The position numbers were made by a program, and so were the translations under genes. From contig CAJKAP010000012.1 in the NCBI GenBank assembly GCA_905197905.1, positions 6,563 to 70,562 of the forward strand: a stretch of 64,000 nucleotides of DNA. The letters run 5' to 3'. The first letter of the stretch is position 1, and every line of letters begins with the position of its first letter. This DNA comes from an uncultured Sutterella sp. (GTDB lineage: Bacteria > Pseudomonadota > Gammaproteobacteria > Burkholderiales > Burkholderiaceae_F). Shown piece by piece: positions 1-9,114 of the stretch. The notes under the pieces were generated by a model, which did no database searches, had not been told where the DNA came from, and saw only the letters and a program-made list of their open reading frames with translations.

Positions 1-2
1 AT

Positions 3-389
3 GCTCTCGGTCGCGTTTCTTTAGACGATAAATTGGCGCTTTTGACCCCAAAAACTTTCCACCTACTGGGTCGTGCCGACAGAGTAGCCAAAGTAGGCGA
101 AAAGCGGTTAAGCTTAACGGAAATTGAAAATACTCTTTTGACCGAACTGGGTTTAGTGGCGCGAGCTTTAGTTATCAAGCGCGGAGCACGAGAAGTCATT
201 GGCGTCGTCGTAGATCGAGAACACTCTCCATCTTACGACAGCATGGCTCATCAGTCGTATCGCAAAAAACTCGTCAGCCATTTAGAACCTCTAGCGCTTC
301 CTCGCTATTGGCGTAGCGTCAGCACGATGCCACGCAATGCGCAAGGGAAAGTAAAAATTGCCCAGTTGGAGGAATTGTTTAATGACTAG
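3..389 (+). CDS. apeH: ApeH-like acyl-CoA/AMP synthetase, C-terminal part
   Basis: Only the C-terminal ~128 residues are in the window; the frame is open to base 3, so the gene begins upstream. The visible part is the mobile C-terminal subdomain of an adenylate-forming enzyme: hinge segment GRADRVAKVGEKRLSLTEIE and a terminal GKVKI with the usual catalytic lysine. In aryl polyene clusters this enzyme activates the aromatic starter acid (normally 4-hydroxybenzoate) for loading on the carrier protein. It overlaps the next gene by 8 bases, as expected for one polycistronic unit. The assignment rests on position at the head of a full apeI-R series; alone, the fragment could be any AMP ligase. Confidence 0.8.
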   Translation, partial: ALGRVSLDDKLALLTPKTFHLLGRADRVAKVGEKRLSLTEIENTLLTELGLVARALVIKRGAREVIGVVVDREHSPSYDSMAHQSYRKKLVSHLEPLALPRYWRSVSTMPRNAQGKVKIAQLEELFND

Positions 390-741
390 TATCGTTTCTT
401 TGGCAAAAATTCAAGAAAAAACGCCACTTAAGTTACTTGCTCGTGTACCGCTTTCTTCAATAGAGTCTGTCTTTGAGGGGCACTTTCCCACTCAGGCTAT
501 TCTCCCTGGCGTCATTCAACTCGCCTGGGTAAGAGAGCTGATTGCCTTTTGGTGGGCTGAAGACGTGCACTTTCAAAGCCTTCCTCAGCTCAAATTTATG
601 ACGCCCCTGCTTCCCAAGCATACCGTCGAAATTGAGTTAAGTCGTCCCACAGAAGCGGAGCGCAAAGTCGCTTTTAGCTACCACATCGTCAAGCCCACTG
701 GTGAGCGCATTCTCGCTTCGCAAGGGAAAGGTCTCCTATGA
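382..741 (+). CDS. apeI: ApeI-like hotdog-fold dehydratase
   Basis: A 119-residue single hotdog-domain protein. The fragment SVFEGHFPTQAILPGVIQLAWV has the His of FabA/FabZ-type 3-hydroxyacyl-ACP dehydratases followed by the Pro-Gly turn. In aryl polyene synthesis ApeI dehydrates the 3-hydroxyacyl intermediate in each elongation cycle. I chose ATG 382 because GGAGG lies about ten bases upstream; the longer reading from 358 begins inside apeH with no ribosome site. It overlaps apeH by 8 bases and its stop overlaps the next start as ATGA, so the genes are translationally coupled. Confidence 0.8.
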   Translation: MTSIVSLAKIQEKTPLKLLARVPLSSIESVFEGHFPTQAILPGVIQLAWVRELIAFWWAEDVHFQSLPQLKFMTPLLPKHTVEIELSRPTEAERKVAFSYHIVKPTGERILASQGKGLL

Positions 742-2462
742 ATGAGCCAGACTACCGCTTAGCCGTCGTTATTCCTTGCTACAACCACGGCAAGACGCTA
801 GAAGGCGTCGTGCGCTCTTTTGAGCACCTATCCCTCCCTATCATTGTCGTTAATGACGGCTCGAACGAAGAAACCACAGCGGAAATTAACCGCGTAGCGG
901 GAACTTTCTCCAACGTGGAGGCACTTCATTTACCTCAAAATCGCGGTAAAGGCGGGGCTGTGTTGGCAGGACTAGAGAAAGCCCATGAACTTGGTTTCTC
1001 TCATGCACTGCAAATTGATGCGGACGGACAACACGCTGTCGAAGACGCGGAAAAGATGATTGCGCTTTCGCGCTCTGCCCCCGAAGCCCTCATTTCTGGA
1101 CGCCCCATTTATGATGAAAGTGTGCCCAAAAAGCGCCTTATTGGCCGCTATTTCACGCACTTCTGGGTTTGGGTAGAAACTTGGGCTTTCACCATCAAGG
1201 ATAGTCTTTGCGGCTTTCGCATCTATCCGCTTGAGCGCACCTTGAGAGCTGCTCACCGCCATCCTATTGGGCTACGTATGGATTTCGACCCCGAAATCAT
1301 GGTGCGTTTTTACTGGGAAGGTGGCGAAGTGCAATTCTTGCCTACCAAAGTGATTTACCCAGAAGGGGGGATTTCTCACTTCAACCTCGTGCGTGACAAC
1401 ATCGAAATTGCCAAGATGCACACCAAGCTCTTTTTCTGCTCGCTCATCGCAATGCCTCGTCGACTGTGGCTAAAACGCACCGAGAAAAAAACGAGCACAC
1501 ATTGGGCTGATCAAGTCGAGCGAAGTGCCATTGTTGGGATTCTAGGTTTCCAGTGTCTTTACTGGCTCTATCGCATTGGTGGACGTGCACTTTTTAATCT
1601 CGTCTTATTGCCAGTTTTGGCCGTCTTCTACCTTACTGGGAGCAAAGCGCGTAGCGCGGTAAAGGATTTCTTGCTCCAAGTGGAGTTCTCACGCCAAAAA
1701 TCGGGCTTATCCCCTAGCCGCGTGAGCTCTTTTGCGCTTTATCGTACTTTCGGCACGAGTATCCTTGATCGGATTCTCGCTTGGCGTGGAGAGTTGCCTC
1801 TTGGTAAAGAGCTCTCCTTTGCTGATGAAGCCTCCCGTCTTGCACTTACACCAACGACAGGAGAAGGCGAGCGAGGGAAACTCCTTCTTGTTTCTCACTT
1901 GGGCGTCGCGGATGTTTGTCGTGCCATTGCCGCCATTGATCGGCAACAGGTTGTGAATGTTTTGATGTTTGAGAAGCACGCGCGTCAATTTAAGCGCATG
2001 ATGGAAAAGACAGCGCCAGATTCACAACTTCACATCATTTCGGTGGATGAGATTGGCCCCGAAACATCGGTTCTTCTTTCGGAAGCGATTGAACGCGGGG
2101 AATGGATTGCCATTGCCGCAGACCGTATCCCTGTGGGAGCGGATACTGCTTTAGCTCATCACAATACGGTTCCTGTTACGTTTTTAAGGAAAGAAGCCCA
2201 ATTTCCGATTGGTCCCTACGTGCTCGCGAACCTTTTGAAAGCTGATGTGGTCACACTCTTTGCGCTGCGAGACAAAAAAGTCATTCGTATTTTTGCTGCA
2301 CCTTTTAGAGAAGCTGTGGCTTACCCTAAGCGCGCTGAACGCCAGGCATATTACGAGACCTGCGCTCAGGCTTATGCTTATCGACTAGGTTACTACGCGG
2401 CGCGATATCCGCAAAATTGGTTTAATTTCTATGATTTCTGGGAGGGCAAAAAGAATGCGTAA
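738..2462 (+). CDS. apeJ: ApeJ-like glycosyltransferase-acyltransferase fusion
   Basis: A 574-residue two-domain protein. Residues ~8-240 are a family 2 glycosyltransferase (VVIPCYNHGKTLEGVV at the start, VNDGS nucleotide-binding segment, DADGQH in the DxD position). From ~260 on is a LpxL/LPLAT-type acyltransferase with HLGVAD, matching the H-x4-D catalytic motif, and hydrophobic segments near 265-300. This fusion is characteristic of aryl polyene clusters, where it is thought to attach the polyene to its outer-membrane glycolipid anchor. The start overlaps apeI by ATGA and the end overlaps the thioesterase gene by 8 bases. The exact sugar and acyl acceptor cannot be read from sequence. Confidence 0.85.
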   Translation: MNEPDYRLAVVIPCYNHGKTLEGVVRSFEHLSLPIIVVNDGSNEETTAEINRVAGTFSNVEALHLPQNRGKGGAVLAGLEKAHELGFSHALQIDADGQHAVEDAEKMIALSRSAPEALISGRPIYDESVPKKRLIGRYFTHFWVWVETWAFTIKDSLCGFRIYPLERTLRAAHRHPIGLRMDFDPEIMVRFYWEGGEVQFLPTKVIYPEGGISHFNLVRDNIEIAKMHTKLFFCSLIAMPRRLWLKRTEKKTSTHWADQVERSAIVGILGFQCLYWLYRIGGRALFNLVLLPVLAVFYLTGSKARSAVKDFLLQVEFSRQKSGLSPSRVSSFALYRTFGTSILDRILAWRGELPLGKELSFADEASRLALTPTTGEGERGKLLLVSHLGVADVCRAIAAIDRQQVVNVLMFEKHARQFKRMMEKTAPDSQLHIISVDEIGPETSVLLSEAIERGEWIAIAADRIPVGADTALAHHNTVPVTFLRKEAQFPIGPYVLANLLKADVVTLFALRDKKVIRIFAAPFREAVAYPKRAERQAYYETCAQAYAYRLGYYAARYPQNWFNFYDFWEGKKNA

Positions 2463-2898
2463 AGCTCCAAAACCCATTTCTGCCAAGGCGGAAGCGAGCA
2501 TTACCGTCATTCCGTCCTTTCATGAAGCGGACCCCATGGGAGTGGTGTGGCACGGAAATTATTTGGCCTTTTTTGAGCGTGCCCGTGAAGCGCTTTTTCG
2601 CGCGATTGGCTATAGCTACCAAGCGATGATGGATTCAGGCTATATCTGGCCCGTTGTGCACGTTGAAGTGGATTATCGCCAGCCCATGGTGGTGGATACA
2701 CCAGCGACAGTAACCGCGACGGTTGTAGAAATTGAAAACCGTCTGGTGATTGAATATCGTGCTGTGAGTCCAGAAGATGGAAAACTACTGGCGCGTGGTC
2801 AAACAGTTCAGGTCGCCGTCGACAAAGTGACAAAAGAAGGGTGTTTAGCTTCCCCTAAGGTGCTTTTTGAAAAGCTGGAGGTTCCCTACCCATGGTAA
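2455..2898 (+). CDS. apeK: ApeK-like acyl-CoA thioesterase
   Basis: A 147-residue 4-hydroxybenzoyl-CoA thioesterase family hotdog protein. EADPMGVVWHGNYLAFFERAR carries the family motif with the catalytic Asp and the HGNY segment. Start ATG 2455 has GGGAGG upstream; an in-frame upstream start at 2431 lies inside apeJ and is less likely. In this cluster it probably releases or proofreads polyene acyl chains. It overlaps both neighbours, so the block is tightly coupled. Confidence 0.8.
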   Translation: MRKAPKPISAKAEASITVIPSFHEADPMGVVWHGNYLAFFERAREALFRAIGYSYQAMMDSGYIWPVVHVEVDYRQPMVVDTPATVTATVVEIENRLVIEYRAVSPEDGKLLARGQTVQVAVDKVTKEGCLASPKVLFEKLEVPYPW

Positions 2899-3530
2899 AG
2901 ATTTTCTCTCGCCAAGCGCTCGTCATGAGCGCCACGCTCCTTTCTCTTTCTTTTGGAAGTCACGCTCTCTTGGCTGCGCCCGTGAGTAGCGCCCCAGCAC
3001 CAGTGAAAGTGGTAGAACAGAGCACTTCTTCGCCAGAAATTGCGCGTATTCTCAAAAACGCCATGCTCACAGATGCGCGTTTTACGATGCGTCGTGCCCT
3101 AAATATCCAAGGACTCACCCTCACCTCTCGCGGTGAAGTGCATCAAAAGCGCGATGGGAATTGGCTCTGGGAACAAAAGCAACCCTTCCCTCAGAAGCTG
3201 GAACTCACCAATGAAGAAATCTTGATGAGTGTAGCAGGAGACCCTGTGCAAGTAGTGCGTTTGGATAGTAACCCCGTACTCTACGCCTTTGCTTCAACGC
3301 TTAAGGCACTTTTGCGCCTTGATGTTGCAACGCTCGACAAGACTTTCCGAGTCGAAAAATTTGTCAAAGGGGATGCTAATACCCCCTGGCAACTTTTCTT
3401 GACGCCTAAGGAAGGCGTCTTCCAGAAAATTCTCAAAAGCGTGACATTAACTGGACGCGCCAAACTTGAACGTGTGCAATTCACAGACGCCGATCGTGGC
3501 GTGACGGACATCACCTTCACCCCGATGTAA
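2892..3530 (+). CDS. apeL: ApeL-like periplasmic LolA-type carrier protein
   Basis: A 212-residue exported protein with an N-terminal signal sequence (basic FSRQ, hydrophobic core to ~residue 28, Ala-rich cleavage area). The mature part resembles LolA-like outer-membrane lipoprotein carriers (GEVHQKRDGNWLWEQKQPFPQKLELTNEE, DRGVTDITF near the C terminus). In aryl polyene clusters this protein partners with the MMPL exporter and the DUF3261 lipoprotein to move product to the outer membrane. It overlaps apeK by 7 bases. Transport of the polyene lipid is established as a family role, not shown here. Confidence 0.75.
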   Translation: MVKIFSRQALVMSATLLSLSFGSHALLAAPVSSAPAPVKVVEQSTSSPEIARILKNAMLTDARFTMRRALNIQGLTLTSRGEVHQKRDGNWLWEQKQPFPQKLELTNEEILMSVAGDPVQVVRLDSNPVLYAFASTLKALLRLDVATLDKTFRVEKFVKGDANTPWQLFLTPKEGVFQKILKSVTLTGRAKLERVQFTDADRGVTDITFTPM

Positions 3531-3558
3531 ACCGCTGTTAGTAGAGCCATTTCCGCGT

Positions 3559-5901
3559 ATGTTCAACACGAAAGCAAAAACTCTCACCGATCCCACTGCC
3601 TCTTGGCTACCCCGACCACTTTGGGGGTGGCTATGGGTCGCTGTGGTTGTGGCAACTTTGCTCTCGATTGTGTTCACTTGGCGTAACGACCGCCTCCAAA
3701 CCGATGTGATGTCCCTTCTCCCCGTCACAGAGGACCTCAACAAGGCTTCTGAAGGAGAGTCTCGCTACTTTAATGACCTGATTTCAGGACAAGTGGTTTG
3801 GGTGGTGAAGGCTCCCGTTTCTTCGGTTAAAACCTTTTATCAAACGCTAGAAAAATCGGGAGATTTTACTTCTCTGCAAGGTCCTCTTCCCGATGAACAG
3901 CAAAACACTTGGGGTAAGGCCGTCATGTCGCTACGCTTGGGGTTACTTCCCCCAGACATGGCTACAGAGCTAGAAACGAAAAAAGGCTCAGAGCGGTTTA
4001 TTCGACAGACGCTCTCGCAGCTCTTCTCCCCACTGGGAGCACCAAGCTTGTCGGAATTGACGGCAGATCCCTTTTTGCTCATTCGTCATTCGCGATTGCA
4101 AAAGGGGGGACTCTTTCCAGTCAGTATTCATGAGGGCTGGCTTTCGGTCTCCGACCCTGAAACGCAAGAGAAATGGTTTCTCATTGCAGGGCGTTTGAAG
4201 CCCACCATTACCGCAGGTAGCGGCGCATCAGACTGGGTCGCCAAAACGCTCGCTGAAGAAAAGACGCTACTTGCTAGTGTCCCAGGCGTTCAACTCTTTC
4301 ATCAGGGGAGTGTCTTTTACTCCGCTTGGGCAAGTGAAAGCGCTAAGGCTGATATCAATCTCTTGGGTGGAATTAGCCTTGTGGGACTCGCGCTACTTTT
4401 GTGGGTTGCCTACCGCAGCCTCACGCCGCTCTTTTTATGTCTTTTCTCTATTCTCACTGGCGCGGTGATGGGGATTGGTGCAACGCTACTCGTTTTTGGA
4501 AGCATTCATACCCTCACCCTCGTAATGTGCGTGAGTTTGGTGGGAATTTGTGCGGACTACACCACCTATTACGTTGCAAGACGCCGCTATTTTGGACGAG
4601 ACGAGACGCCTCTCACGAGCCTTTTTGTTTTACGCCCTAGTCTTTTGCACGCCATCGTGAGCACAGCGCTCGCCTATGGAGTGATGGTGGTGGCCCCCTT
4701 CCCAGGTTTGCAGCAATTAGCCGTTTTCTCTGTCGCTGGGCTCTGTGCTTCTTGGCTCACGGTTTATCTCACGTTCCCATGGTTGGTAAAGCGCATTCCT
4801 ACTGCTGATACCCCTCGCTTGGTGCTCTCACGTTGGCCTAATCTCTGGAATCGTTTTCCACGCTTAGCCATGGGCTTGACGGTTCTTGCAACCGTTGCTG
4901 CCCTCGCAGGTTTATGGCACGCAAGCTACAGTGACGACTTACGCATGCTGCAGGAGCCCTCTCAAGAATTGGTTGCTCACGAAGCCGGGCTCAAAAAACT
5001 GCTAGCTCGAGACTTCTCTCAAACGGGCTTTATTGTTCGGGGAGACTCCGCCCAGACTGCGCTCAAGAATGTCGAAGTCCTCGAAGAGAGGCTAAACGCC
5101 TTGAAGGCGCAAGGGCTCGTACGCCATTGGGTCAATACCTTCCCTCTTTCGGAAAGCACACAAGAGAGAGTACGGGAGAATCTCACAAAATTGCTTCCCC
5201 GTTTAAGCACAACCTATGCAGAAAGTGGACTACCCACTGTTGAGACCTCTACCCTACCCAATGTGGTCTCTTTTGAAACCTGGGAAGCGTCGCCCTTGGG
5301 GAAAGAAAATTCGGGGTTTATTTACCACGCTCCCAGCGGAGCGGTAAGTCTTTTAATTCCCGTCTCGGGAGTAAATAGCTCTACGAGTGAGGGCGCTCTC
5401 GCCAAAGTCGCTGAAGAGATGCCAGAGGTGGTATGGCACAACCGCCGTGTAGAACTCGAGAAGACTTTTGCAGCCACCAAGAAAACGCTAATGGTGTTAC
5501 TGGCCATTGCTTGGGTTGCCGCCACGATGAGCCTTATTCGTCGTTTTGGTCTCAGAGCTGGTCTACTTGGGGCATACACCGTGGCACTCAGTATGCTCGC
5601 TTCGCTCGCAGCAACAACACTTTTAGGTCTACCAATCAATCTCTTTAGCCTTTTTGCGCTCATTTTGATTTTAGGCATCAGCATCGACTATGTGGTTTTC
5701 TTCTTAGAATTCCAAAACGCCGCTGAAATCACGTTAAGAGCCATGATAGTGGCGCTCACTTCAACGCTTCTTTCACTTGGCATCTTAACGTTAAGCCATA
5801 CCGCGGCGGTCATGAATTTCGGGTGGGTGCTCTCTGTCGGTGTGTTAACCGCCTTCATTTTCGCTCCACTTGCTAAACTAGCGAACAAAAAACAGAACTA
5901 A
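3559..5901 (+). CDS. apeM: ApeM-like MMPL/RND exporter
   Basis: A 780-residue MMPL-family inner-membrane protein: one N-terminal membrane segment (WGWLWVAVVVATLLSIVF), a periplasmic loop, a block of five helices from ~residue 265, a second periplasmic loop, and a second helix block at the C terminus (LGISIDYVVFFLEF, the RND helix 4 type with Asp). The two-fold architecture is standard. It would drive export of the aryl polyene or its lipid. The start has only a weak ribosome site, so translation may depend on coupling to apeL 28 bases upstream. Confidence 0.85.
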   Translation: MFNTKAKTLTDPTASWLPRPLWGWLWVAVVVATLLSIVFTWRNDRLQTDVMSLLPVTEDLNKASEGESRYFNDLISGQVVWVVKAPVSSVKTFYQTLEKSGDFTSLQGPLPDEQQNTWGKAVMSLRLGLLPPDMATELETKKGSERFIRQTLSQLFSPLGAPSLSELTADPFLLIRHSRLQKGGLFPVSIHEGWLSVSDPETQEKWFLIAGRLKPTITAGSGASDWVAKTLAEEKTLLASVPGVQLFHQGSVFYSAWASESAKADINLLGGISLVGLALLLWVAYRSLTPLFLCLFSILTGAVMGIGATLLVFGSIHTLTLVMCVSLVGICADYTTYYVARRRYFGRDETPLTSLFVLRPSLLHAIVSTALAYGVMVVAPFPGLQQLAVFSVAGLCASWLTVYLTFPWLVKRIPTADTPRLVLSRWPNLWNRFPRLAMGLTVLATVAALAGLWHASYSDDLRMLQEPSQELVAHEAGLKKLLARDFSQTGFIVRGDSAQTALKNVEVLEERLNALKAQGLVRHWVNTFPLSESTQERVRENLTKLLPRLSTTYAESGLPTVETSTLPNVVSFETWEASPLGKENSGFIYHAPSGAVSLLIPVSGVNSSTSEGALAKVAEEMPEVVWHNRRVELEKTFAATKKTLMVLLAIAWVAATMSLIRRFGLRAGLLGAYTVALSMLASLAATTLLGLPINLFSLFALILILGISIDYVVFFLEFQNAAEITLRAMIVALTSTLLSLGILTLSHTAAVMNFGWVLSVGVLTAFIFAPLAKLANKKQN

Positions 5902-5915
5902 TAGGATTCTTTTTC

Positions 5916-6545
5916 ATGAAAGGGTTTTCTGCACTTGTAAAATGGGGTTTGGGTAGCGGCGCTATCTGCTTAGCGCTTCTCTCTGGCTGCTCACAGTTAC
6001 CACAAAATAGCGAAGCAAAGCAGGAGGCGTCCTCTAGCTTTTTTGTCGCTCGTGAGACAACACTTCCTCTTCCTACTCTCGTATGTGAAAAGTCCGATAG
6101 CAAGCCAGAAAGCACCCTTCTTTCTTTTAAGTACCAAAAGGAAAGCCACAGCTTGATTGTGGTAAGTCGCTGTCAAGGCGGAGTGCTCACAATGGATGGG
6201 CTCCTCCCTACAGGGATTGCGCTTTTTAGCCTGACGTGGGATGGAAAGACCGTTGACGCAAAAGCCAAACTACCGGTGCCCAATGCGCCCGACCCTAAAC
6301 AAATTCTGGGTGACTACCTTTTAGCGCATTTACCCCTTTCCTCCTGGAAAGCACTTTTACCCCAAGGCTACACCATGAAAGACGTCAGCTCTACGGAACG
6401 CACTTTGAGTGGTCCGCAAGGGCTAGTTGAAACGATTCGCTATAGCGTGGATTCGGGGAAAAGAGTTCCACGCAACGTAGAGCAACACCACTTTGGCTAT
6501 ACGATTACGCTTACGCCCGTCGAAGGCATTGAAAACACGTACTGA
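5916..6545 (+). CDS. apeN: ApeN-like DUF3261 outer-membrane lipoprotein
   Basis: A 209-residue lipoprotein: the first 25 residues form a signal peptide ending in a clear lipobox, LLSGC, so Cys would be lipidated. The rest is a soluble domain like the DUF3261 lipoproteins found between the MMPL exporter and the ketosynthase in aryl polyene clusters. Likely role is a LolB-like receptor for the exported product. It starts 14 bases after apeM and ends 8 bases before apeO. Confidence 0.75.
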   Translation: MKGFSALVKWGLGSGAICLALLSGCSQLPQNSEAKQEASSSFFVARETTLPLPTLVCEKSDSKPESTLLSFKYQKESHSLIVVSRCQGGVLTMDGLLPTGIALFSLTWDGKTVDAKAKLPVPNAPDPKQILGDYLLAHLPLSSWKALLPQGYTMKDVSSTERTLSGPQGLVETIRYSVDSGKRVPRNVEQHHFGYTITLTPVEGIENTY

Positions 6546-6553
6546 GGAGTAGC

Positions 6554-7771
6554 ATGGTTTACGTTAATCACTTTTCGTTTCTCAACGCGATGGGAAACAC
6601 TCCAGAAGAGATTCTCCAAAACTGGGAAGAAAATACGAGTCCAGGGATGAAACCCGCTCATGGTGTGCTGGGTAAGGAAAATCAGCCTCTTTACGGTCAT
6701 GTATGTGCTGAGCTCCCTGCAGTGCCCGCTGAGTATTGCCCGGAGCACGCCTCACGCAATAACCAACTATTGCTCGCCGCGCTTAAAGATAAAGAGAACG
6801 TTTGGAAGCGTCTCCTAGCAAATACCCCTGCCGATCGTATCGGGGTGATCTTAGGCACGAGTACCTCTGGCTCTGAAGAAGCAGCAGGTTATATTGCTAG
6901 CGCCCTCTCCGAAGCCTCAGAGTGCAGTGCACTGCCCTTTTCTAGCTATTCCCAAGAAATGGGTGACCCTGCACGTTTTCTCGCACAGTACCTCAATATC
7001 AAAGGACCCGCTTATACGATTTGCACCGCTTGCACCTCGAGTGCCCGAGCCATTATGAGTGGTGCTCGCCTCATCGAAGCGGGTGTGATTGACGCTGCCA
7101 TTGTAGGCGGTGCAGATTCCTTTGCTCGTATGCCACTAAATGGCTTTGATGCGCTAGGAGTGCTTTCTTCTGAGCTTACTCAGCCTCTTTCTGCTGATCG
7201 TTCTGGCATCACCATTGGTGAAGCGGTGGGCTTGATGTGGCTCTCCAAGGAGCCCACGTCACCCGATATTTTCCCTGGTGTGAAATCGCGTCCTATTGTC
7301 TTATTGGGCGCTGGAGAGAGCTCAGATGCTTACCATATGTCCTCTCCTGAACCGCACGGAAAAGGAGCGGAAGAAGCTATACGTCGCGCGCTCTCTAACG
7401 CAAACCTCACCCCAAACGAAATTGACTACCTTAATTTGCATGGGACGGGTACCCCACAAAATGATGCGGCCGAGTGCGAAGCCGTTAACCGTGTCTTTGG
7501 CGAGAAGGTTGTGGTGAGTTCTACCAAACCGCTCACTGGGCATACCTTAGGCGCAGCGGGCATCACGGATGCACTCCTTGCTATTTTGACACTTTGTCGC
7601 CCCATGACTTTACCGCCACAGCTCAACGATCCCTCAAAGATCGACCCTAACTTGGTTACGGTTAATTGGGTAAAAGAAGCAACTTTGGTTGCCCCCAAAC
7701 GAGTCATGAGTAATAATTTTGCTTTTGGCGGAAATAATACCTCGCTTATTTTTGCTTCCCTTCAAGACTAG
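6554..7771 (+). CDS. apeO: ApeO-like 3-oxoacyl-ACP synthase
   Basis: A 405-residue FabF/KAS II-fold ketosynthase with the full catalytic triad: Cys160 in ICTACTSSA, His in NLHGTGTPQND and His in LTGHTLGAAG. It condenses malonyl-ACP with the growing or starter acyl chain of the aryl polyene. A good ribosome site (GAGGAG) precedes ATG 6554. It is one of two ketosynthases in this window; both keep catalytic Cys, so neither is a chain-length-factor-like inactive partner. Confidence 0.85.
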   Translation: MVYVNHFSFLNAMGNTPEEILQNWEENTSPGMKPAHGVLGKENQPLYGHVCAELPAVPAEYCPEHASRNNQLLLAALKDKENVWKRLLANTPADRIGVILGTSTSGSEEAAGYIASALSEASECSALPFSSYSQEMGDPARFLAQYLNIKGPAYTICTACTSSARAIMSGARLIEAGVIDAAIVGGADSFARMPLNGFDALGVLSSELTQPLSADRSGITIGEAVGLMWLSKEPTSPDIFPGVKSRPIVLLGAGESSDAYHMSSPEPHGKGAEEAIRRALSNANLTPNEIDYLNLHGTGTPQNDAAECEAVNRVFGEKVVVSSTKPLTGHTLGAAGITDALLAILTLCRPMTLPPQLNDPSKIDPNLVTVNWVKEATLVAPKRVMSNNFAFGGNNTSLIFASLQD

Positions 7772-7773
7772 TC

Positions 7774-8259
7774 ATGGCATCCTATCCCAATCCAGCAGAG
7801 TTTCTTTCGCATCGCCCGCCGATGCTCCTTGTGAGCGAAGTGATGTCGATTGAAGAAGAAAGCGTCGCGTGTTTGACCCAGTTGGGCGAGCAAGGACCAC
7901 TTGCGCCTTTTTCAAATGAAAAAGGACTCATTGGAAACGAATTCATGATTGAACTCATGGCGCAGACAATTGGTGTTTGGGCAGGAAAATGGCATCAAAC
8001 CCCAGAAAACACAGATCCTAATAACCCTGATGCGTTTGCTGAGATTGGATTATTGCTCAGTGTGCGACAGGCTAAGTTTTTTACTGAACACGTGCCCAAT
8101 GAGGGCGTGCTCACCATTACGATGCATAAATTGCTTCAAGAGGGACAGTTAGCGACCTTTGAAGGAGAAGTCCGCCATGGAGAAACGCTGTGCGCACAAG
8201 GACGCATTACGGTTTATCAACCCCTAGAGTCGGAACTCCAGAAGCTCTTCACTGTCTAA
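7774..8259 (+). CDS. apeP: ApeP-like 3-hydroxyacyl-ACP dehydratase
   Basis: A 161-residue hotdog protein of the ApeP/FabZ-like type (FLSHRPPMLLVSEVMSI at the start, GNEFMIELMAQTIGVWAGKW as the central helix with Glu at the dehydratase position). It starts two bases after the apeO stop. Together with ApeI it would give the heterodimeric dehydratase described for aryl polyene systems. Confidence 0.8.
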   Translation: MASYPNPAEFLSHRPPMLLVSEVMSIEEESVACLTQLGEQGPLAPFSNEKGLIGNEFMIELMAQTIGVWAGKWHQTPENTDPNNPDAFAEIGLLLSVRQAKFFTEHVPNEGVLTITMHKLLQEGQLATFEGEVRHGETLCAQGRITVYQPLESELQKLFTV

Positions 8260-8376
8260 GCTCAGCACGATTTCGAAAAAATCCTCTTATTGCCCTAAAA
8301 CAAGGCATCTCTTGAGGCTTTTGCGCTAAAATTGAGCCACTTTTTTAACACTGATTTCACTAAATTCATTCCTCTT

Positions 8377-9114
8377 ATGACTCCCTCTAAAACTCTTCTT
8401 ATCACTGGCGCTTCTCGCGGTATTGGTCGAGCTTGCGCGCTTGCTTTGGCGGATGCGGGCTTTAACTTGGTACTCAACTACGCATCCAATAGAGCTGCGG
8501 CTGAAGAAGTCAAAGCCGCCGTTGAAGCCAAAGGCGTCTCTGCTCGTCTCCTCCCCTTTGATGTGAGCGACCGAGCGGCTGCACGTACGGCCATTGAAAA
8601 AGATATTGCAGAGCATGGGGCATATTGGGGTGTTCTCGCGAACGCTGGCATTACTCGGGATGGCGCATTCCCTGCCCTTGAAGCGGAAGATTGGGACCGA
8701 GTGATTGACGTGGACTTGACGGGATTTTTCAACGTCGTCCAACCTTGTGTGATGCCTATGGTACGCGCGAAGCAAGGCGGTCGCATTGTGACGATGAGCT
8801 CTGTCTCTGGCATTATGGGTAACCGCGGTCAGGTGAACTACAGTGCAGCTAAGGCGGGCCTCATTGGCGCAACAAAAGCACTCGCCACGGAACTTGCCAG
8901 TCGCAAGATCACGGTGAATTGTGTCGCTCCTGGGCTTATTGAAACCGATATTGTAGAAATGAACGAAATCGCGCTTGAACACGCCATGAGCATGATTCCG
9001 ATGAAGCGCTTTGGGCAACCCGAAGAAGTTGCCTCTCTTGTTCGCTTCTTGATGAGCGAAGAGGCCGCCTATATTACGCGCCAAGTAATTTCGATTAACG
9101 GAGGGATGCTTTAA
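8377..9114 (+). CDS. apeQ: ApeQ-like 3-oxoacyl-ACP reductase (FabG type)
   Basis: A 245-residue short-chain dehydrogenase: TGASRGIG at residues 10-17 for NADP, MSSVSGIMG with the catalytic Ser, and YSAAK with Tyr and Lys. It reduces the 3-oxoacyl-ACP intermediate. I place the start at ATG 8377, where the FabG N terminus naturally begins; a longer frame from 8332 has no homology-like content. The 117-base gap before this gene is the largest inside the cluster and could hold an internal promoter, but I see no convincing -35/-10 pair. Confidence 0.85.
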   Translation: MTPSKTLLITGASRGIGRACALALADAGFNLVLNYASNRAAAEEVKAAVEAKGVSARLLPFDVSDRAAARTAIEKDIAEHGAYWGVLANAGITRDGAFPALEAEDWDRVIDVDLTGFFNVVQPCVMPMVRAKQGGRIVTMSSVSGIMGNRGQVNYSAAKAGLIGATKALATELASRKITVNCVAPGLIETDIVEMNEIALEHAMSMIPMKRFGQPEEVASLVRFLMSEEAAYITRQVISINGGML